Shown one piece after another: positions 22,853-29,403 of a DNA stretch of 32,372 bases. A model generated the notes under the pieces. That model worked only from the letters and a program-made list of their open reading frames with translations. It was not told the DNA's origin and ran no database searches. A program made the position numbers and the translations under genes. Positions within the stretch are counted from its first letter, which is position 1, and each line of letters begins with the position of its first letter. The stretch covers positions 1 through 32,372 of the forward strand of contig JABLXC010000040.1 of the NCBI GenBank assembly GCA_013178185.1, read 5' to 3'. This DNA comes from Anaerolineae bacterium. GTDB taxonomy: Bacteria; Chloroflexota; Anaerolineae; Anaerolineales; Anaerolineaceae.

Positions 22853-23248
22853 ATGGAACTGAAGGGAATCTCCTGGCTGGGGACCAGAACCAAAAATATA
22901 GAGGGTATGGTGAAATTTTGCATCGAACAGTTGGGTTTAAAGCCGGTCATTCAGGAGCCTGAGATGGCCGTGTTTGTCCTGCCCAACGGCGATGTGTTCG
23001 AAATCATGGCGCCGACCATTAACCGCCGCCAGCCAGAGCTTGAGGAACTGGAATGTCCTAAAGCAGAATTCCTGGTGGATGACGTCAAAACGGCGCGGGC
23101 AGAGCTGGAGAAATTGGGTGTGGAATTCGTCGGCCCGGTTTACACTGCTGAAAAGCACGCCTGGACGAATTTTCGGGCCCCGGACGGGCACCTGTACGGT
23201 TTGACCGACGATCAGCCGCTTCCTCCCAGGCGAGATAAGCCCGCGTAG
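22853..23248 (+). CDS. VOC superfamily (glyoxalase/bleomycin-resistance fold) protein
   Basis: This 131-residue cytoplasmic protein has two beta-alpha-beta-beta-beta units. Unit 1 is GISWLGTRTKNIEGMVKFCIEQLGLKPV, then MAVFVLPNGDVFEIMAPT. Unit 2 is KAEFLVDDVKTARAELEKLGVEFVGPV, then HAWTNFRAPDGHLYGLTD. Strand ends carry possible metal ligands (Glu in FEIM, His in KHAW), but the first His of the glyoxalase set is not evident, so enzymatic class is open. Start ATG 22853 has TGAGGAG upstream. Monocistronic, with its own FNR-like promoter and a weak terminator behind it. Confidence 0.87.
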   Translation: MELKGISWLGTRTKNIEGMVKFCIEQLGLKPVIQEPEMAVFVLPNGDVFEIMAPTINRRQPELEELECPKAEFLVDDVKTARAELEKLGVEFVGPVYTAEKHAWTNFRAPDGHLYGLTDDQPLPPRRDKPA

Positions 23249-23272
23249 GAGATCTGTATATCCTTTTTTTTT
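23247..23272 (+). terminator. Weak intrinsic terminator after the VOC gene
   Basis: AGGAGAT (23247-23253) can pair with ATATCCT (23258-23264) around CTGT with one mismatch, followed by nine T (23264-23272). The stem is short, but the T-run is long. The T-run also provides the first bases of the next promoter's -35. Confidence 0.4.
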
Positions 23273-23299
23273 GATTAATCCTGTCATGGATGGTATCCT
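23271..23299 (+). promoter_or_regulatory. Probable promoter of the PPOX gene
   Basis: TTGATT (23271-23276) and TATCCT (23294-23299) have a 17-base spacer, each 4 of 6 to consensus. The predicted start near 23306 gives a short leader to ATG 23332. Confidence 0.45.
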
Positions 23300-23331
23300 T
23301 TTAAAGCATCATTCAATTTCAGGAGTACCAT

Positions 23332-23730
23332 ATGTCCACTAAAACCATCCCTGAAGAGTTTTTAGATCTGTTCGAGAAACGCGCTTATGGTCATCTGGCA
23401 ACCATCATGCCCGATGGCCATCCACAGGTTACCCCTGTGTGGGTAGATTATGACGGCGAATACATCCTGGTAAACACTTCGCGCGGTCGCCAGAAAGATC
23501 GCAACATGCAACGCTGTCCGCAGGTGACGCTTGAAATCCAGGATCCTGACAACCCTTATCGCTACCTTGAGGTGCGCGGCGTTGTGGCCGGAGCAACCGA
23601 AGAGGCCGCTGTGGCTCACATTGACAAACTTGCCAAAAAATATACCGGCGCCGAGAAGTATCCCTGGCTTGCCCCCGGCGAGGTGCGCGTTATCTACAAG
23701 ATCAAGCCGGAACGCGTGATCCCCCACTAG
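23332..23730 (+). CDS. PPOX-class (probably F420-dependent) oxidoreductase
   Basis: This 132-residue split-barrel protein belongs to the pyridoxamine-phosphate-oxidase-like fold. RAYGHLATIMPDGHPQVTPVWVDYDGEYILVNTSRGRQKDRNMQRCPQVTLEI carries the cofactor-phosphate-binding elements (Thr/Ser-x-Arg-Gly-Arg-Gln-Lys with basic residues) in the pattern of the small F420-binding Rv1155-like subgroup. The second half, YLEVRGVVAGAT and KYTGAEKYPW, completes the barrel and dimer contact. F420 rather than FMN is inferred from the subgroup; the substrate is unknown. Start ATG 23332 has CAGGAG seven bases upstream. Single gene with its own promoter and a hairpin behind it. Confidence 0.87.
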   Translation: MSTKTIPEEFLDLFEKRAYGHLATIMPDGHPQVTPVWVDYDGEYILVNTSRGRQKDRNMQRCPQVTLEIQDPDNPYRYLEVRGVVAGATEEAAVAHIDKLAKKYTGAEKYPWLAPGEVRVIYKIKPERVIPH

Positions 23731-23768
23731 CCGTCATCTTTCGACGATCCGCCTTTTGTTCACAGAAT

Positions 23769-23812
23769 GGACGTCTCGCTGGCGAAACTCCCCGGCGGGA
23801 TGTCCTAATTTT
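23769..23812 (+). terminator. Terminator after the PPOX gene
   Basis: An 11-bp stem (23769-23779 with 23795-23805, two G-U pairs) with a 15-base loop is followed by TAATTTTC and further T-rich DNA. It lies between convergent genes and reads best on the plus strand. Confidence 0.55.
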
Positions 23813-23831
23813 CTCACATTTTCTTTTTGAT

Positions 23832-24530
23832 TTATTCCTGGCGGTCTTTTTTCTGCTTCTCCAGTTCCTTTTGCCAAAAGGCCTCTCCCTGGATGCGTTT
23901 GAGCTGCCTGATCTCGCGGATGCGTTTCAGGCGGCGGCTGCGCGCCCGGTAGAACAAGGTACCTGCCAGCCCCAGGAGGAAGCCAACCTGGAGGATATAC
24001 GCCAGGGCCAGAACGCCCTCCTTGCCGGTGATGGCGTCCGGCAGGATGGCTACCGCTACTTTTCGCGCCGGATGGCGCAGGACATAGACCCCTGGCGTTT
24101 CGATGACGAAAGTGAAGACGGGCCTTCCCCGCGCCAGGGCGCTATCGAACGGGCATAAGCCTCGCCGGACGAAGCTGACCGCTGCCGCTTCATTTCCCGC
24201 CTGGCTTTGCACCTTTAGCCAGGGTTCCGCCCCCGCAGCCTCTAAGGCGTTCGTAATCTCCAGCAGATCCAGATCGGCGGTGTACAAGACATAGCGCCCA
24301 GGCGATTTGAACTCCAGCGTCGTTTCATGGGTGTTCAGGTTGAAATGGATCACCTCGGACGCGGTCACCTCTTCCACCAGCCCCAGTTTAACCGGCAGGA
24401 ACAGGAACGGCGCCCCGGCCAGCTTCACAACTTCTCCTAGCGACAAGAAAACCGCCAGCAGCGCGATAAAGAAGACCACGCCAATCACGATGGAGGTGAT
24501 TTTGGGCTGTCCTGCCTGATTTGTTTCCAT
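23832..24530 (-). CDS. Two-TM membrane protein, function unknown
   Basis: This 232-residue protein has TM helices at about 12-34 (ITSIVIGVVFFIALLAVFLSL) and 172-194 (LALAYILQVGFLLGLAGTLFY), with an extracytoplasmic domain between them. That domain is beta-rich and contains two mirrored phrases, TTLEFKSPGRYVLY (about 70-83) and FTFVIETPGVYVLRHP (about 139-154). They look like two copies of a small beta-sandwich repeat. A strongly basic, then Gln/Lys/Glu-rich cytoplasmic tail (195-232) is predicted helical. No enzyme motif. Downstream of the VWA lipoprotein gene on the same strand after a hairpin. Role unknown. Confidence 0.75.
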   Translation of the reverse strand: METNQAGQPKITSIVIGVVFFIALLAVFLSLGEVVKLAGAPFLFLPVKLGLVEEVTASEVIHFNLNTHETTLEFKSPGRYVLYTADLDLLEITNALEAAGAEPWLKVQSQAGNEAAAVSFVRRGLCPFDSALARGRPVFTFVIETPGVYVLRHPARKVAVAILPDAITGKEGVLALAYILQVGFLLGLAGTLFYRARSRRLKRIREIRQLKRIQGEAFWQKELEKQKKDRQE

Positions 24531-24681
24531 TCCCCACCGCCTTTTTGTCTCGATGGTTCCCTCTGACCGGAATACTGCCAGGTCATCGCTTTCCCACCCG
24601 AATTGTACAAGAGAACCGGCGGAATTTCTATAGTTGCCTGCCTACCAGATCGCAATTATGGGAAACCTGTCCAGAAAGGCA

Positions 24682-24727
24682 ACCTCCCCTCCTCTGTTCG
24701 GGCTTCGCACGAGAGAAGGGGAGGTTC
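24682..24727 (-). terminator. Hairpin after the VWA lipoprotein gene
   Basis: Arms AACCTCCCCT (24682-24691) and AGGGGAGGTT (24718-24727) pair perfectly, extended by CTCT/AGAG past one mismatch. On the minus strand it follows the stop at 24742 by 15 bases. Only a short T-run (CCTTTC) follows, so termination may be partial. The rest of 24531-24741 shows no gene. Confidence 0.55.
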
Positions 24728-24741
24728 CAATCAGAAAAACT

Positions 24742-26418
24742 TTATTGCAACAGGGCCGGGTTGAGCTGGGCAGCCCGGTCTACCAGCCAGGCGAATTCGA
24801 TCACATCCTGGTCGCCGGGCAGCAGCCGGGCAACCTGGTAGGCCTGATCGCGTAACTGGTACAGGGAGAGGCCACGCGCATAAGGGCTGTTGCGCAGGAC
24901 TTCGGCGTACTGAGAAGCAACCACCGCAAGCTGGTAGCGTGGGTCAGCCTGATCGAAACTGGCGGCCAGGTCCCAGGTGTTGAAGTTGCCGTTGATCTCC
25001 TGCACCTGATAGGTGTCCGGGTTCTGCCAGCGCAATTGCACGGTGGCGATGCGTCCCTGGGCGCCCGGGTAGAGCTGAACGGCGTACAGAGCGGTGGCGC
25101 TGTGCCCGGCGCCGAGCTCACCGGCGTCGACGCGGTCATTGCGGAAGTCCTGGTCTGCGATGGCGCGGTTCTCGTATCCGATCAGGCGGTAGCGGGCGAC
25201 AACCTCGGGGTTGAAATCTACCTGCACTTTGGCGTCGCGGGCGATGGTTTGCAGCGTGGACGTGATCTGATCAATGAAAAGCTTGCGGGCCTGTTCTTCG
25301 GTATCCACATAGGCGTAGAACCCATTGCCCTTATCGGCCATCTGTTCCATCAAGACATCGTTGAAATTGCCCATGCCAAAGCCGACGGTTGTGAGGGTGA
25401 TGCCTTCGGAGACATAGCCATGAATGCGGCTGAGGATGACGTTGGGGTCTGTGGCGCCGGTGTTAGCCACGCCATCCGAGCATAAGATGACCCGGTTATT
25501 CGCCCCGCTGCGGTAGGCGCGCATCGCCATATCGTAACCGACGATCAGACCGGCTTCGGCATTGGTGGAGCCTTCGGGGTGCAGGGAATAAATCGCTTCA
25601 AGGATCACCCCCCGGTTGGCGCCGCTGGTGGGTTCCAGAATGACCCGCGCATCACTGCCGTACACCACAATCCCAAGGCTGTCATCCGGCCGCAAGCGTT
25701 CGACCAGCATTTGCAGCGATCGTTTCACCAGTTCCAGGCGATTTTCCTGCGCCATCGAACCGGAAACATCAATCACGAAGACCAGGTTGGCCGGTTTGCG
25801 CTCGGATTCTGCCACGCGGTAGCCCTGGATGCCGAAGCGCAGGATTATGGTCCCGTCGCCGCTGTAGGGCGAGGGCGCGCCGTCTGCGTAAATGCCAAAA
25901 GCGACCGAGGCGGGGGTGGGATACCCCATATTGAAGTAGTTGACGTACTCTTCCACCCGCACGGAATCGGCCGGGGGCAGGTAGCCGTCGTTGATGTGGC
26001 GGCGCATGACCGTATAAGAGGCGGTATCCACGTCCAGCCCGAAGGTGGAAAGGTGATCTTCGCGAGCATCCACGAACGGGTTAATGCCGTAATTTTGATA
26101 ATAGTTATCGGCGGGGGGCGCTCCCGCTGGCAACTGTGGAACCAGGGCGGGCTGGTAACCGCTGGTGGTGGGCGCGGCGGCCAGTTCCTTTGGCGCTTCT
26201 CCCATCGGTGGGAAGGGCATGGCGGTGGCGTATGGCGGGGGCGCCGCAGGCGGCAGCGGCGCGCTTTGACCGGCTTCTTCCCCCTTAGCTGTATCCAGCG
26301 CCAGCGGCTGAGCGGCGGTGTTGGTCGTTTGCAGGGTAGGGGTTCGGGCAGCCGGGGCGCAGGCGGCCAGCAGCAGGCAGAAGAGCAATCCTGTAATCGA
26401 AAGACGTTGTGTGTTCAT
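24742..26418 (-). CDS. VWA-domain lipoprotein (YfbK-like)
   Basis: This 558-residue outer-face lipoprotein has signal 1-19 ending in Ala-Ala-Cys (Cys20), then a long low-complexity Pro/Ala/Thr linker to about 105. The conserved N-terminal region of YfbK-type proteins (NPFVDAREDHLSTFGLDVDTASYT and YVNYF) follows. The von Willebrand A domain spans about 212-390, with MIDAS motif Asp217-Val-Ser-Gly-Ser, the Thr in GSTNAEAG and Asp in CSDGVANTG, so metal binding is intact. The C-terminal DUF3520-like region begins around 385 (TIARDAKVQVDFNPEVV...YRLIGYENR). Such proteins bind a protein partner through Mg in the MIDAS; the partner is unknown. ATG 26418 has GGAGG nine bases upstream. Its upstream region holds a four-unit Pho-box-like array (26486-26525). 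Confidence 0.92.
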   Translation of the reverse strand: MNTQRLSITGLLFCLLLAACAPAARTPTLQTTNTAAQPLALDTAKGEEAGQSAPLPPAAPPPYATAMPFPPMGEAPKELAAAPTTSGYQPALVPQLPAGAPPADNYYQNYGINPFVDAREDHLSTFGLDVDTASYTVMRRHINDGYLPPADSVRVEEYVNYFNMGYPTPASVAFGIYADGAPSPYSGDGTIILRFGIQGYRVAESERKPANLVFVIDVSGSMAQENRLELVKRSLQMLVERLRPDDSLGIVVYGSDARVILEPTSGANRGVILEAIYSLHPEGSTNAEAGLIVGYDMAMRAYRSGANNRVILCSDGVANTGATDPNVILSRIHGYVSEGITLTTVGFGMGNFNDVLMEQMADKGNGFYAYVDTEEQARKLFIDQITSTLQTIARDAKVQVDFNPEVVARYRLIGYENRAIADQDFRNDRVDAGELGAGHSATALYAVQLYPGAQGRIATVQLRWQNPDTYQVQEINGNFNTWDLAASFDQADPRYQLAVVASQYAEVLRNSPYARGLSLYQLRDQAYQVARLLPGDQDVIEFAWLVDRAAQLNPALLQ

Positions 26419-26485
26419 CTTTTCCTCCTTTATGCGTGTCTAATCAGGTTTTGAATTCAGCATACCGTTCTCCCAGGCGCAGTGC

Positions 26486-26525
26486 TTGACGGCCGGATGA
26501 CAGCGGTCTGACAGACGGCTGACAG
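26486..26525 (-). promoter_or_regulatory. Pho-box-like direct-repeat array upstream of the VWA gene
   Basis: Read on the minus strand, four 7-mers start every 11 bases: CTGTCAG (26525-26519), CTGTCAG (26514-26508), CTGTCAT (26503-26497) and CCGTCAA (26492-26486). The E. coli Pho box is CTGTCAT-N4-CTGTCAT, so both word and spacing agree. A possible -10, TATGCT (26464-26459), places the last repeat at about -35, as PhoB-type activators require. Part of the first repeat abuts the stop of the upstream gene. Confidence 0.65.
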
Positions 26526-26530
26526 GCCGG

Positions 26531-27220
26531 TCAGGCCGGTTTTTCTTCGTCCGGCTTTCTGGCGGCCCCGGCGCGACCTCGCAGCCGCCGCACCAGCGCG
26601 GCGATCCCCCAGCCGGCCAGCGCAAATGGGCCCACCACGACCGCCACCCAGATGATGACGTCTACGAGAAAGCCGAAGATCGCTGTGAAGACCCGCCAGG
26701 AAGCTTGCAAGGTGCGTTCGGGATTCCAGCCGCTGGCGGGCAGCGCCGGCAGCAGCCGGTTTGCGCTGCGCAGGTAGAGCGAAATGTGGGAAAAGGGCTG
26801 GCAGGTCAGGCAGTCGTGCGCGTAGGTGGCATAGTTTTCGCCAGTGGTGCGCCCAAGTTGCAACAGCGCCGTGTGCAACCGGGCGGATTGCCCGTCCGGT
26901 ACGGCAAATTCAAGGAAGACCACACTGCGCTTTCCTTCGAACCAGCTCTGGCTGGTGACCAGGGCGCCGCCGTAGCTCGTGTTCAGGCGGATGGCTTCGG
27001 CGGCCGCGGCCTGAACGTCGTTCACCTCCAGTTCCAGCGTCAGGTTGTACACGGTAACAGTGTGCAGCAGGGGCACTGCCTGAGTCGGGTATACGGCGAT
27101 AGGCGTGGCCTGGGCGGCTGCAATCAGGCGCGGCCCGGCGGCTGCCGGGCTGCAGGCGGTCAGGCCAATCAAGATGAAACATGCGAGAATTGCGAGAAAG
27201 ATTTTCTTAACGTGATCCAT
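26531..27220 (-). CDS. DUF4349-like lipoprotein with C-terminal TM helix
   Basis: This 229-residue protein has a lipoprotein signal (6-22) ending in Leu-Thr-Ala-Cys (Cys23). A DUF4349-like domain (about 52-140) shows the typical order: YNLTLELEVNDVQAAAAEAIRLNTSYGGALV, then FAVPDGQSARLHTALLQLGRT. A long hydrophobic helix (about 179-211) and a short basic tail follow. Full-length DUF4349 proteins usually carry a longer coiled coil before the TM segment; here that stretch is short and contains a Cys-Leu-Thr-Cys pair (about 134-137), which could form a disulfide or bind metal. Function of the family is unknown; it is often near stress or envelope genes. The ATG at 27220 has GGAGG upstream. Its promoter region carries three Pho-box-like repeats (27301-27329). 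Confidence 0.82.
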   Translation of the reverse strand: MDHVKKIFLAILACFILIGLTACSPAAAGPRLIAAAQATPIAVYPTQAVPLLHTVTVYNLTLELEVNDVQAAAAEAIRLNTSYGGALVTSQSWFEGKRSVVFLEFAVPDGQSARLHTALLQLGRTTGENYATYAHDCLTCQPFSHISLYLRSANRLLPALPASGWNPERTLQASWRVFTAIFGFLVDVIIWVAVVVGPFALAGWGIAALVRRLRGRAGAARKPDEEKPA

Positions 27221-27300
27221 CGTACCTCCTTTGGGCCGGTGGGTATGGAATAAAACCGGCCTCTTGCATCTTGAGGTTCGCGCTGAAAAGGTTGCGCCGC

Positions 27301-27329
27301 TTGATAAACGGCTGACAACCCGCTGACAA
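27301..27329 (-). promoter_or_regulatory. Second Pho-box-like array, upstream of the DUF4349-like gene
   Basis: On the minus strand, TTGTCAG (27329-27323), TTGTCAG (27318-27312) and TTATCAA (27307-27301) start every 11 bases. Word and spacing match the array at 26486-26525. The array lies in the divergent region between this gene and the TetR gene and could affect either, although the repeat orientation favours the minus-strand gene. Confidence 0.6.
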
Positions 27330-27346
27330 AAAAGGGTCTTTTTGCC

Positions 27347-27375
27347 TTGACAATCGCTATACCGAGCGGTATACT
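27347..27375 (+). promoter_or_regulatory. tetR promoter with operator in the spacer
   Basis: TTGACA (27347-27352) and TATACT (27370-27375) are spaced by 17 bases. The palindrome TATACCG-AG-CGGTATA (27358-27373) fills the spacer and part of the -10. This is the usual arrangement for TetR autorepression. The predicted start near 27382 lies only about 3 bases before the ATG at 27385, so the transcript would be leaderless or nearly so. Confidence 0.75.
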
Positions 27376-27384
27376 AGTTTCCTG

Positions 27385-27951
27385 ATGGAAAACCGAACTG
27401 TCATTCTAAATTGCGCATTGAGGTTATTCGCCGCCCGAGGCTATGACGCCGTTGGCGTGCAGGAAATTGCCGAATCTGCCGGGGTCACCAAGCCGACGCT
27501 TTATCACTACTTTGGCAGCAAACTAGGCCTTCTGAAAACCCTGGTGGAAACCTATCATGATCCGTTTGTGCAGGCGGTGGAACAGGCGGCGCAATACAAT
27601 GGAGATCTCCCCTTCACGTTGGAAAAAGTGGGAAACGTTTTTTTTCAGTTTGCACGGGAGAACCCGGTTTACTGCCGCTTGCAGCTTGCGCTCTATTTTT
27701 CACCGCGCGGCAGCGAGGCCTGGCAGGTCATAGCGTCTTGGAACGAGCGCCAACACCAGCAGATTGAGGAGCTTTTCAACGCTGCAGTCCAGCAACACGG
27801 CAACATGCGCGGCCGCCAGCGCCTGTATGCGGCTGTCTTTACTGGTTTGCTCAACACCTGTATTGGCCTGTGGCTGAATGGTTACGCCGAACTGGATGAG
27901 GAATTGTTGCGAAACGCCCTCCGCCAGTTCCAGCACGGCATCTACTCGTAA
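27385..27951 (+). CDS. TetR/AcrR family transcriptional regulator
   Basis: This 188-residue protein has the N-terminal TetR helix-turn-helix (about 7-50): ILNCALRLFAARGYDAVGVQEIAESAGVTKPTLYHYFGSKLGLL is a textbook example. A helical ligand and dimer domain follows, with PLYSRFxLAL-like helix ENPVYCRLQLALYF and a C-terminal helix pair. ATG 27385 has no Shine-Dalgarno sequence and lies a few bases from the predicted start, which fits leaderless translation. The next gene is a GH13 enzyme 68 bases downstream, and both carry the TACCG-N2-CGGTA operator, so the protein probably represses itself and that enzyme. Inducer unknown; an oligosaccharide would make sense but TetR inducers vary widely. Confidence 0.93.
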   Translation: MENRTVILNCALRLFAARGYDAVGVQEIAESAGVTKPTLYHYFGSKLGLLKTLVETYHDPFVQAVEQAAQYNGDLPFTLEKVGNVFFQFARENPVYCRLQLALYFSPRGSEAWQVIASWNERQHQQIEELFNAAVQQHGNMRGRQRLYAAVFTGLLNTCIGLWLNGYAELDEELLRNALRQFQHGIYS

Positions 27952-27980
27952 GGCGATTATATTTTTTTTGACCCAGATTA

Positions 27981-27992
27981 TACCGAACGGTA
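27981..27992 (+). promoter_or_regulatory. TetR operator copy in front of the amylase gene
   Basis: TACCG-AA-CGGTA is a perfect 5+5 palindrome with the same 12-base core as the tetR operator (TACCG-AG-CGGTA). It begins eight bases after a -35-like TTGACC (27968-27973). A clear -10 was not found at the standard distance; TATAAA at 27995-28000 is 21 bases away. Confidence 0.65.
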
Positions 27993-28019
27993 AGTATAAA
28001 GAATTGAGAGAGGAGCGAC

Positions 28020-29387
28020 ATGACAGAACATCCCTGGGCAAACGATGCCTTCTTCTACCACATTTACCCGCTCGGCCTGTGCGCAGCGCCGCCGCGCAAT
28101 GATTTTGTTTCCGCGCCCGTCCCGCGATTAGAGGAGCTTTACCGTTGGCTTGACCCCATCCAGGAGCTGGGCGCAAACACCCTTTACCTGGGCCCATTGT
28201 TCGAATCGAGCGCCCACGGCTACGACACGGCCGATTATTTTCAGGTTGACCGCCGCCTGGGAGAGAACCGCCTCTTGACCGCATTTTCCAAGGAATTGCA
28301 CCGCCGCGGGCTACGGTTAGTTTTGGACGGCGTCTTCAACCATGTTGGGCGTGATTTTTGGGCTTTCAAGGACCTGCTTTCCACCCGCGAACGCTCGGTG
28401 TACGCCGCCTGGTTCCAGAACCTTGATTTCAGCCGTTCCAGTCCTTACGGCGATCCCTTTTATTATGAAGGTTGGAGTGGTCATTACGATCTGGTCAAGC
28501 TCAACCTTGCCAACCCGGAAGTACGCGCCCACCTCTTCCAGGCGGCGCGTTTCTGGATCGAAGAATTTGAAATTGATGGCCTGCGCCTGGACGCCGCTGA
28601 CCAGATCCTCCCCGATTTTCTTATTGACCTTGGCCGGGTTTGCAGGGAATTACGCCCTGATTTCTGGTTGATGGGCGAGATGGTCTTTGGAGACTACAGC
28701 GTTTTGCTTTCTGAGGGCGGGTTGGATTCGGTCACCAACTATGAAGCGTACAAGGGGTTGTATTCCAGCCACAACGACCGCAACTACTTCGAGATTGCTT
28801 ACGCGCTCAACCGGCAGTTCGGCCCACAGGGGTTGTATCGTCAGGCCAGCCTGTATTCCTTTGCCGACAATCACGATGTAGATCGGGTCGCCAGCGTTCT
28901 CAAGGACCCGGCGCATCTCTACCCACTCTACTGCCTGCTCTTCACCATGCCGGGCATCCCCTCGGTTTATTATGGCAGCGAATGGGGGCTGCCGGGGCAA
29001 CGGCTGCCCGGAAGCGACGCCCCCCTGCGCCCCGCGCTTGACCCGGCTCAAGCGCAAACGATGCCGCAGCCGCACCTGGCGAAATGGATCGCACGCCTTG
29101 CAGGCATCCGGCGGCGCTGCCCGGCGCTGCGGCGCGGCGGTTATCGCGAGTTGTTGGTAGCGCCACAGCAGTTCGCATTCCTGCGAGAGCATTCAGAGGG
29201 GTCAGTCGTTGTGGTGGTCAACGCCGCTAACGCGCCGTCCCAGATGGAGATGCGCCTGCCGATAGAAAAGGGCTGGCTGGAAGACCTCCTCCAGCCGGGC
29301 GAAACGTTCCAGGTGGTGGGCGGCCAGGCGCGCCTGGCGTCTATCCCGCCCAACGGCGGGCGCATCCTGGCGCTGCGGCCGGGTTGA
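28020..29387 (+). CDS. GH13 alpha-amylase family glycoside hydrolase
   Basis: This 455-residue enzyme has the GH13 TIM barrel and no signal peptide, so it acts in the cytoplasm. The four conserved regions are present: DGVFNHVG (Asp103, Asn107, His108), GLRLDAADQ (Arg189, nucleophile Asp191), GEMVFGDY (acid/base Glu220) and FADNHDVDR (His285, Asp286). The N-terminus PWANDAFFYHIYPLG and the GYDTADYFQVD strand are typical of cyclomaltodextrinase, neopullulanase or trehalose-type hydrolases. A short beta-sandwich domain C (about 380-455) is present, but an N-terminal starch-binding domain is not. Start ATG 28020 has AGAGGAG upstream. It probably hydrolyses or transfers maltooligosaccharides or trehalose-like sugars; the substrate is uncertain. 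Under TetR control by the shared operator. Confidence 0.93.
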   Translation: MTEHPWANDAFFYHIYPLGLCAAPPRNDFVSAPVPRLEELYRWLDPIQELGANTLYLGPLFESSAHGYDTADYFQVDRRLGENRLLTAFSKELHRRGLRLVLDGVFNHVGRDFWAFKDLLSTRERSVYAAWFQNLDFSRSSPYGDPFYYEGWSGHYDLVKLNLANPEVRAHLFQAARFWIEEFEIDGLRLDAADQILPDFLIDLGRVCRELRPDFWLMGEMVFGDYSVLLSEGGLDSVTNYEAYKGLYSSHNDRNYFEIAYALNRQFGPQGLYRQASLYSFADNHDVDRVASVLKDPAHLYPLYCLLFTMPGIPSVYYGSEWGLPGQRLPGSDAPLRPALDPAQAQTMPQPHLAKWIARLAGIRRRCPALRRGGYRELLVAPQQFAFLREHSEGSVVVVVNAANAPSQMEMRLPIEKGWLEDLLQPGETFQVVGGQARLASIPPNGGRILALRPG

Positions 29388-29403
29388 GGCCCTGAATTCG
29401 GGT

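Noticed and set aside
23280-23286. Single CTGTCAT in the PPOX promoter
   Set aside because: No partner repeat occurs at 11-base spacing on either side, so it is not a Pho-box-like array.
25579-26454. 291-codon plus-strand frame opposite the VWA gene
   Set aside because: It is a mirror of a certain gene on the minus strand, Gly/Arg/His-rich and without family resemblance or ribosome site.
27700-28284. 194-codon minus-strand frame across the TetR and amylase genes
   Set aside because: It crosses two firm plus-strand genes and the operator between them; composition is that of an antisense shadow.
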